Source: Clostridium ljungdahlii DSM 13528
GTDB lineage: Bacteria; Bacillota; Clostridia; Clostridiales; Clostridiaceae
Reading direction: 5' to 3'
NCBI RefSeq assembly: GCF_000143685.1
Contig: NC_014328.1
Location: 3,596,001-3,660,000, forward strand
DNA length: 64,000 nucleotides
Every line of letters starts with the position of its first letter. Position 1 is the first letter of the stretch. Shown one piece after another: positions 60,440 through 64,000 of this stretch. The notes below the pieces were generated by a model. It searched no databases. It saw only the letters and a program-made list of their open reading frames with translations, and was not told where the DNA came from. The position numbers and the translations under genes were made by a program.

Positions 60440-60581
60440 TTCTTAGGTTCAGATGGAGTTTGCTTATAAGGAAATACCTTTTCTCCATCTGAACCTTAGA
60501 AGAACTTATCCAGGTGCGTAGCAGTGCTTATCTCCCCATTTTGAAGAAGATGGGGAGTTAGCAATGGTAGCAATCGGATAA
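60440..60581 (-). repeat. Family A structured repeat, complete variant copy
   Basis: On the reverse strand: TTATCCGATTGCTACC, an inner stem with CTCCCCAT/ATGGGGAG, GCTACGCACCTGGATAA, then a second hairpin with 18-bp arms (60441-60458 with 60483-60500). Compared with the copy at 5407, GAC/GTC in the core is replaced by TGC/GCA, keeping pairing. It lies in the divergent space between the amidohydrolase and 2-enoate reductase genes. Confidence 0.8.
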
Positions 60582-60683
60582 ATACAATTATAGCACATTT
60601 TATGACAAATTCACTTTTAACGAAAAACAACATGGATTATGTCGAATAATTTAGGGAAAATAAATATATGGAGGTAAGTTATT

Positions 60684-62687
60684 ATGAAAAATAAATCTTT
60701 GTTTCAACCTATTAAAATAGGGAAGATGGAAGTAAAAAACAAAATATCAATGGCACCTATGGGGGCTTTTGGACTTGTGGATAATGAAGGTTGCTATAAT
60801 CAAAGAGCTATTGACTATTATGTAGAAAGAGCCAAAGGCGGTACTGGCCTTATTATAACAAGTATCACTAAAGTTGAAAATGAATTAGATAAGGTTGTAC
60901 CAGGTATTATTCCTGTTATTTCAACAAACCCAGGAAGATTTCTAATGACATCTTCAGAGATGACAGAAAGAGTTCATGCTTATGGTGCAAAAATATTTTT
61001 ACAACTAACAATGGGCTTCGGAAGAAGCGGGGCTCCAGGAACACTTTTAACATCCCAACCTGTCTCCGCTTCAGATATTCCAAATTATTGGGACCCAACT
61101 GTTACCTGTCGAGCACTTACTACTTCAGAAGTAGAATGGATAGTTTCAAAGTTCATTGAAGGTGCCGATATTGCTCAAAAAGCAGATTTTGATGGTGTTG
61201 AAATACATGCTGTACATGAAGGCTACTTGCTTGACCAGTTTACACTTTCCATATTCAATAGAAGAACAGATAAATACGGCGGAGATTTAAGAGGACGACT
61301 TCAGCTTCCTATAGAAATAGTTCAGGGCATAAAAGCAAGATTAGGAGATGACTTCCCAGTAGGCTTAAGATATAGTGTAAAAAGCTGCATAAAAGATTGG
61401 AGGCAGGGAGGACTCCCAGATGAAGACTACCTTGAAAAAGGTCGTGACTTAAAAGAAGGCCTTGATGCAGCAAAAATTCTAGAAGCAGCAGGATATGATG
61501 AACTCAATACAGATTTAGGAACTTATGATGCATGGTACTGGTCACATCCCCCTATTTACCAAAAGAACGGATTATATTTACCTTATACCAAAGAACTAAA
61601 AAAAGTTGTAAAAATTCCAGTTATAGTTGCAGGAAAATTAGGTATACCAGAAGATGCAGAAAAAGCTCTTGATGATAAAGCAGCAGATATGATTGGACTT
61701 GGAAGGCCACTTCTAGCAGATCCATACTGGCCAAAAAAAGTTCTCTCAGATAATTCTGAAAGAATTCGTCCTTGTATTGGATGTCATACTGGATGTCTTG
61801 GAAGAGGATTTGAAGGAAAACCTTTGAGCTGTACAGTAAATCCAGCTGTAGGTAGAGAAAGGTATTATGAAATAAAACCTACGCTTACACCAAAGAAAGT
61901 TATGGTTGTAGGAGGCGGAGTTGCTGGAATGGAAGCAGCTAGAATTATAAAAATGAGAGGACATGATGTTACAATTTATGAAGGTACAGATAAACTCGGC
62001 GGAGTAATTATTCCAGGTTCCGTACCTGATTTCAAAGTAGATGACAGAAGGCTAATTGATTGGTATAAAAGTGAAATAAAGGAGCTTGAAGTTAAAGTTA
62101 ATTTCAATACAAAAGTAACAGAAGAGCTTGTAGAAGAAGAAAAACCAGATGTAGTTATAATTGCAACTGGTGCAAAAGAAATTAAAATAAATGTTCCTGG
62201 TATAGAAAAAGATAAAGTTATAACAGCTTTGGAACTTTTAAATGACAATAAAAAAGTTGGCAATGACGTACTTATGGTAGGTGGCGGACTTGTAGGCTGT
62301 GAAGCTGCACTTTATCTTGCAAAACAAGGTAAAAATGTCACCATTGTTGAAGCAAAAGATACATTATTAAATTCAAGTAAACCAATTCCACATATGAACA
62401 AAATCATGCTCATAGATCTTTTAAATATGTATAATGTGAAAGCCATTACAAATAATTCCCTCTTGGAAGTAACCGATAAAGGTGCAGTACTTATTAATAA
62501 TAAATTTAAAAAACAAGAAGTATCTGCAGATACCGTTACAATTGCCGTCGGGTTTAAATCAGATAGAGAATTATACAACAAGCTAAATGGAAATATAGCT
62601 GACTTATACTTAATCGGAGATGCATACCAATCTGCTAATATAATGAATGCAATTTGGAGTGCCAACGAAATTGGGCTCAACTGCTAA
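60684..62687 (+). CDS. 2-Enoate reductase (Old Yellow Enzyme - 4Fe-4S - FAD)
   Basis: 667 aa, the same length as clostridial 2-enoate reductases, which reduce the double bond of enoates such as cinnamate or crotonate with NADH. Residues 1-~350 are the FMN-binding OYE barrel (PIKIGKMEVKNKISMAPMGAFG; HAVHEGYLLDQFTLSIFNRRTDKYGG). Cys364, Cys367, Cys371 and Cys383 bind the 4Fe-4S cluster. The rest has two dinucleotide folds, VVGGGVAGMEAA for FAD and MVGGGLVGCEAALYLAKQG for NADH. GGAGG lies 9 bases before the ATG. Oxygen-sensitive, so it fits a strict anaerobe. The exact substrate cannot be read. Confidence 0.9.
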   Translation: MKNKSLFQPIKIGKMEVKNKISMAPMGAFGLVDNEGCYNQRAIDYYVERAKGGTGLIITSITKVENELDKVVPGIIPVISTNPGRFLMTSSEMTERVHAYGAKIFLQLTMGFGRSGAPGTLLTSQPVSASDIPNYWDPTVTCRALTTSEVEWIVSKFIEGADIAQKADFDGVEIHAVHEGYLLDQFTLSIFNRRTDKYGGDLRGRLQLPIEIVQGIKARLGDDFPVGLRYSVKSCIKDWRQGGLPDEDYLEKGRDLKEGLDAAKILEAAGYDELNTDLGTYDAWYWSHPPIYQKNGLYLPYTKELKKVVKIPVIVAGKLGIPEDAEKALDDKAADMIGLGRPLLADPYWPKKVLSDNSERIRPCIGCHTGCLGRGFEGKPLSCTVNPAVGRERYYEIKPTLTPKKVMVVGGGVAGMEAARIIKMRGHDVTIYEGTDKLGGVIIPGSVPDFKVDDRRLIDWYKSEIKELEVKVNFNTKVTEELVEEEKPDVVIIATGAKEIKINVPGIEKDKVITALELLNDNKKVGNDVLMVGGGLVGCEAALYLAKQGKNVTIVEAKDTLLNSSKPIPHMNKIMLIDLLNMYNVKAITNNSLLEVTDKGAVLINNKFKKQEVSADTVTIAVGFKSDRELYNKLNGNIADLYLIGDAYQSANIMNAIWSANEIGLNC

Positions 62688-62694
62688 AATATAA

Positions 62695-62753
62695 AAAACT
62701 TATAGAGTTTCTAGATTGAAAGTTAATTTCAATTGAGAAACTCTATAAGTTTT
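62695..62753. terminator. Bidirectional terminator made from a family B-like palindrome
   Basis: AAAACTTATAGAGTTTCT (62695-62712) pairs perfectly with AGAAACTCTATAAGTTTT (62736-62753), and the inside (ATTGAAA/TTTCAAT) pairs as well. TAGAGTTTCTAGATTGAAAG is the family B end sequence. It ends the reductase gene and overlaps the stop codon of the convergent chemoreceptor gene by two bases. Confidence 0.75.
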
Positions 62754-64000
62754 ATTCTTCTGTTTTGAACTTATTTACATTTTCCATTACATTATTGACA
62801 ATATGCAATAGCTTTTCAGCTGAATTAGTAACCTCTTCTGCAGAACTACTTAATTCCTCAGCTATGGCAGCTATATCTTTAGAAGATGTAGAAATTTCTT
62901 TTGCTGAAGAAGATGACGTCTCTAAATTATTTATTATAATAGATTTGTTATTGTCAGCCTCAATCATAGATTTATTAACTAGATTTATTCCTGGCAGCAA
63001 TTTTTCTATATCATCAATTATTACCCTAAAAGAACTTGCAATGTTGTTTACAATACCAATTTGATTTGAAAATTGACAATCTACATTTTTAGTATCAGCA
63101 ACAACAGCATTACTTTGATTAGAAACATTTTTTAAAAGTTCATTAATACTTTCAGATGAAGTTTTTGACTGTTCTGCAAGAATTCTAATTTCATCTGCCA
63201 CTACACTAAATCCCTTTCCAGCTTCCCCAGCTCTAGATGCTTCTATAGATGCGTTTAATGCAAGTAAATTAGTCTGATCTGATATATCATTTATTAAATT
63301 TGTGATGTCACTTATTTTATCAATATTAGCGCCTAATCCTTGAATCTTTTCTGCAACAGATTTGAATTGAACATTTAAATCATTTATTGATTTTATTAGT
63401 AAATTCACATCTGCGCTGCTTTTCTTGGACTTTTCGCTAATATTATTTCCCATAACGCTAAATTCATTTATCATCTTAGTCGCATTTTCTATTCTTTTTC
63501 CAAATTCATCAAACACCTCTTCCATACTTACAATATGACAGACTTGTTTTTTGGAACTTTCTGACACTTTATGGATGATTAAAGAAACATTTTCTGCAGA
63601 CAGCGACATTTCTTTAGATATACTATATAAATCATCAGAACTTCCATGGGCATTACTTACGTGTTCTTTTATATTTATTAAAATATTACTAACTTTTAAT
63701 CTAAAATCATTTAAAGAATACATTATTTGTTCGATTTCATCCTTTGTCTTCAATTCCACATTCCCCTGCAAATTACCCTCACTCATATCTACTAATTTAC
63801 TTTCAATTATGCCAATGTTATACTTTAATTTTTTTGAAAATAACCACACCGAAACTAAGGATATAATGACAGCAATTATAACTTGTAAGATGGAGAGATA
63901 AAAGAACAATTTTTTAATATTTTCAAATGTGGACACATCTTCATCTACTCCAATAGCAGCTATAACTTGTCCAGATGAATTTTTTATTGGAGCATAAGCT
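62752..64000 (-). CDS. Methyl-accepting chemotaxis protein, 5' end outside the window
   Basis: The frame is open to the window edge: upstream of an internal GTG at 63936 it continues as [20 protein letters not shown], the end of a Cache-type external sensor, so the start lies beyond 64000. Visible parts: the transmembrane helix (~ [24 protein letters not shown]), HAMP ([22 protein letters not shown]) and the signalling domain with tip [20 protein letters not shown] and [21 protein letters not shown] second chemoreceptor of this window, distinct from the 4HB type at 24877. Ligand unknown. Confidence 0.92.
   Translation of the reverse strand, partial: AYAPIKNSSGQVIAAIGVDEDVSTFENIKKLFFYLSILQVIIAVIISLVSVWLFSKKLKYNIGIIESKLVDMSEGNLQGNVELKTKDEIEQIMYSLNDFRLKVSNILINIKEHVSNAHGSSDDLYSISKEMSLSAENVSLIIHKVSESSKKQVCHIVSMEEVFDEFGKRIENATKMINEFSVMGNNISEKSKKSSADVNLLIKSINDLNVQFKSVAEKIQGLGANIDKISDITNLINDISDQTNLLALNASIEASRAGEAGKGFSVVADEIRILAEQSKTSSESINELLKNVSNQSNAVVADTKNVDCQFSNQIGIVNNIASSFRVIIDDIEKLLPGINLVNKSMIEADNNKSIIINNLETSSSSAKEISTSSKDIAAIAEELSSSAEEVTNSAEKLLHIVNNVMENVNKFKTEE

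Overview
The window is a chromosomal stretch of an AT-rich, endospore-forming Clostridium. Evidence: AGA-rich arginine codons, strong AGGAGG-type ribosome sites with frequent TTG/GTG starts, sporulation genes (splB, gerW-ytfI pair, a CotF-type coat protein, cotJABC), an oxygen-sensitive 4Fe-4S 2-enoate reductase and clostridial sdaAA/sdaAB. The 2-enoate reductase has the size and cysteine layout of the C. tyrobutyricum enzyme, so a relative of the C. tyrobutyricum / C. kluyveri / C. ljungdahlii group is my best guess. I see no rRNA, tRNA, transposase, prophage or CRISPR array.

Layout. 0.4-5.4 kb: lysC (+), an isoprenylcysteine methyltransferase-like enzyme, a PadR / HAAS-domain / DUF4097 envelope-response operon with a consensus promoter and overlapping operator, and clpP. 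5.5-9.4 kb: a reverse-strand cluster of membrane glycosyltransferase, response regulator, histidine kinase and short AraC protein, with an 11-bp tandem direct repeat upstream that fits an OmpR-class site. 9.5-13.8 kb: DUF434 protein, splB with an ABC-2 exporter, UspA. 13.9-17.7 kb: TPP riboswitch, thiD-thiM-thiE and an unusual HAD-Nudix fusion. 17.8-24.6 kb: lrgAB, MATE pump with divergent MarR, LysR, a broken HxlR gene, a polar amino acid ABC transporter without an ATPase. 24.8-35.4 kb: chemoreceptor, addA without addB, GAF-GGDEF cyclase, thrC, cysteine desulfurase. 35.7-40.3 kb: cbiM-type metal transporter, lipA, lplA, an unknown gene, cold shock gene. 40.3-48 kb: sdaAB/sdaAA, aspartate 4-decarboxylase, class V aminotransferase, LysR with divergent TauE/SafE exporter and DUF1634. 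48.2-56.2 kb: YhgE/Pip protein, gerW/ytfI, a gene with an in-frame stop, LRAT-domain protein, moaA, spore coat genes. 56.5-64 kb: 2-hydroxyacid dehydrogenase, a frameshifted DUF3100 transporter with an M20 amidohydrolase, 2-enoate reductase, and a chemoreceptor cut by the window edge.

The most distinctive non-coding content is at least three families of short structured repeats scattered between genes. Family A has a core closed by TTATCC/GGATAA followed by a long second hairpin; complete copies near 5.4, 35.5 and 60.5 kb and partial ones near 14.1, 21.3, 30.8 and 50.5 kb. Two complete copies differ by compensatory changes, so it probably acts, or acted, as folded RNA or single-stranded DNA. 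Family B consists of long palindromes with ends like AGTTTCTAGATTGAAAGTTAA (near 13.1, 26.7, 48.0, 56.3 and 62.7 kb). Family C carries a CGCAAGTTAAGAATTAATAA motif (near 34.1 and 57.6 kb). The B copies at 56.2 and 62.7 kb run into stop codons of neighbouring genes.

Several genes are decayed: an HxlR remnant (22.8 kb), a deleted HAD hydrolase (50.5 kb), a nonsense-interrupted membrane protein (51.7 kb) and the DUF3100 gene (58.8 kb). All identifications rest on reading the sequence and family knowledge; no searches were run.
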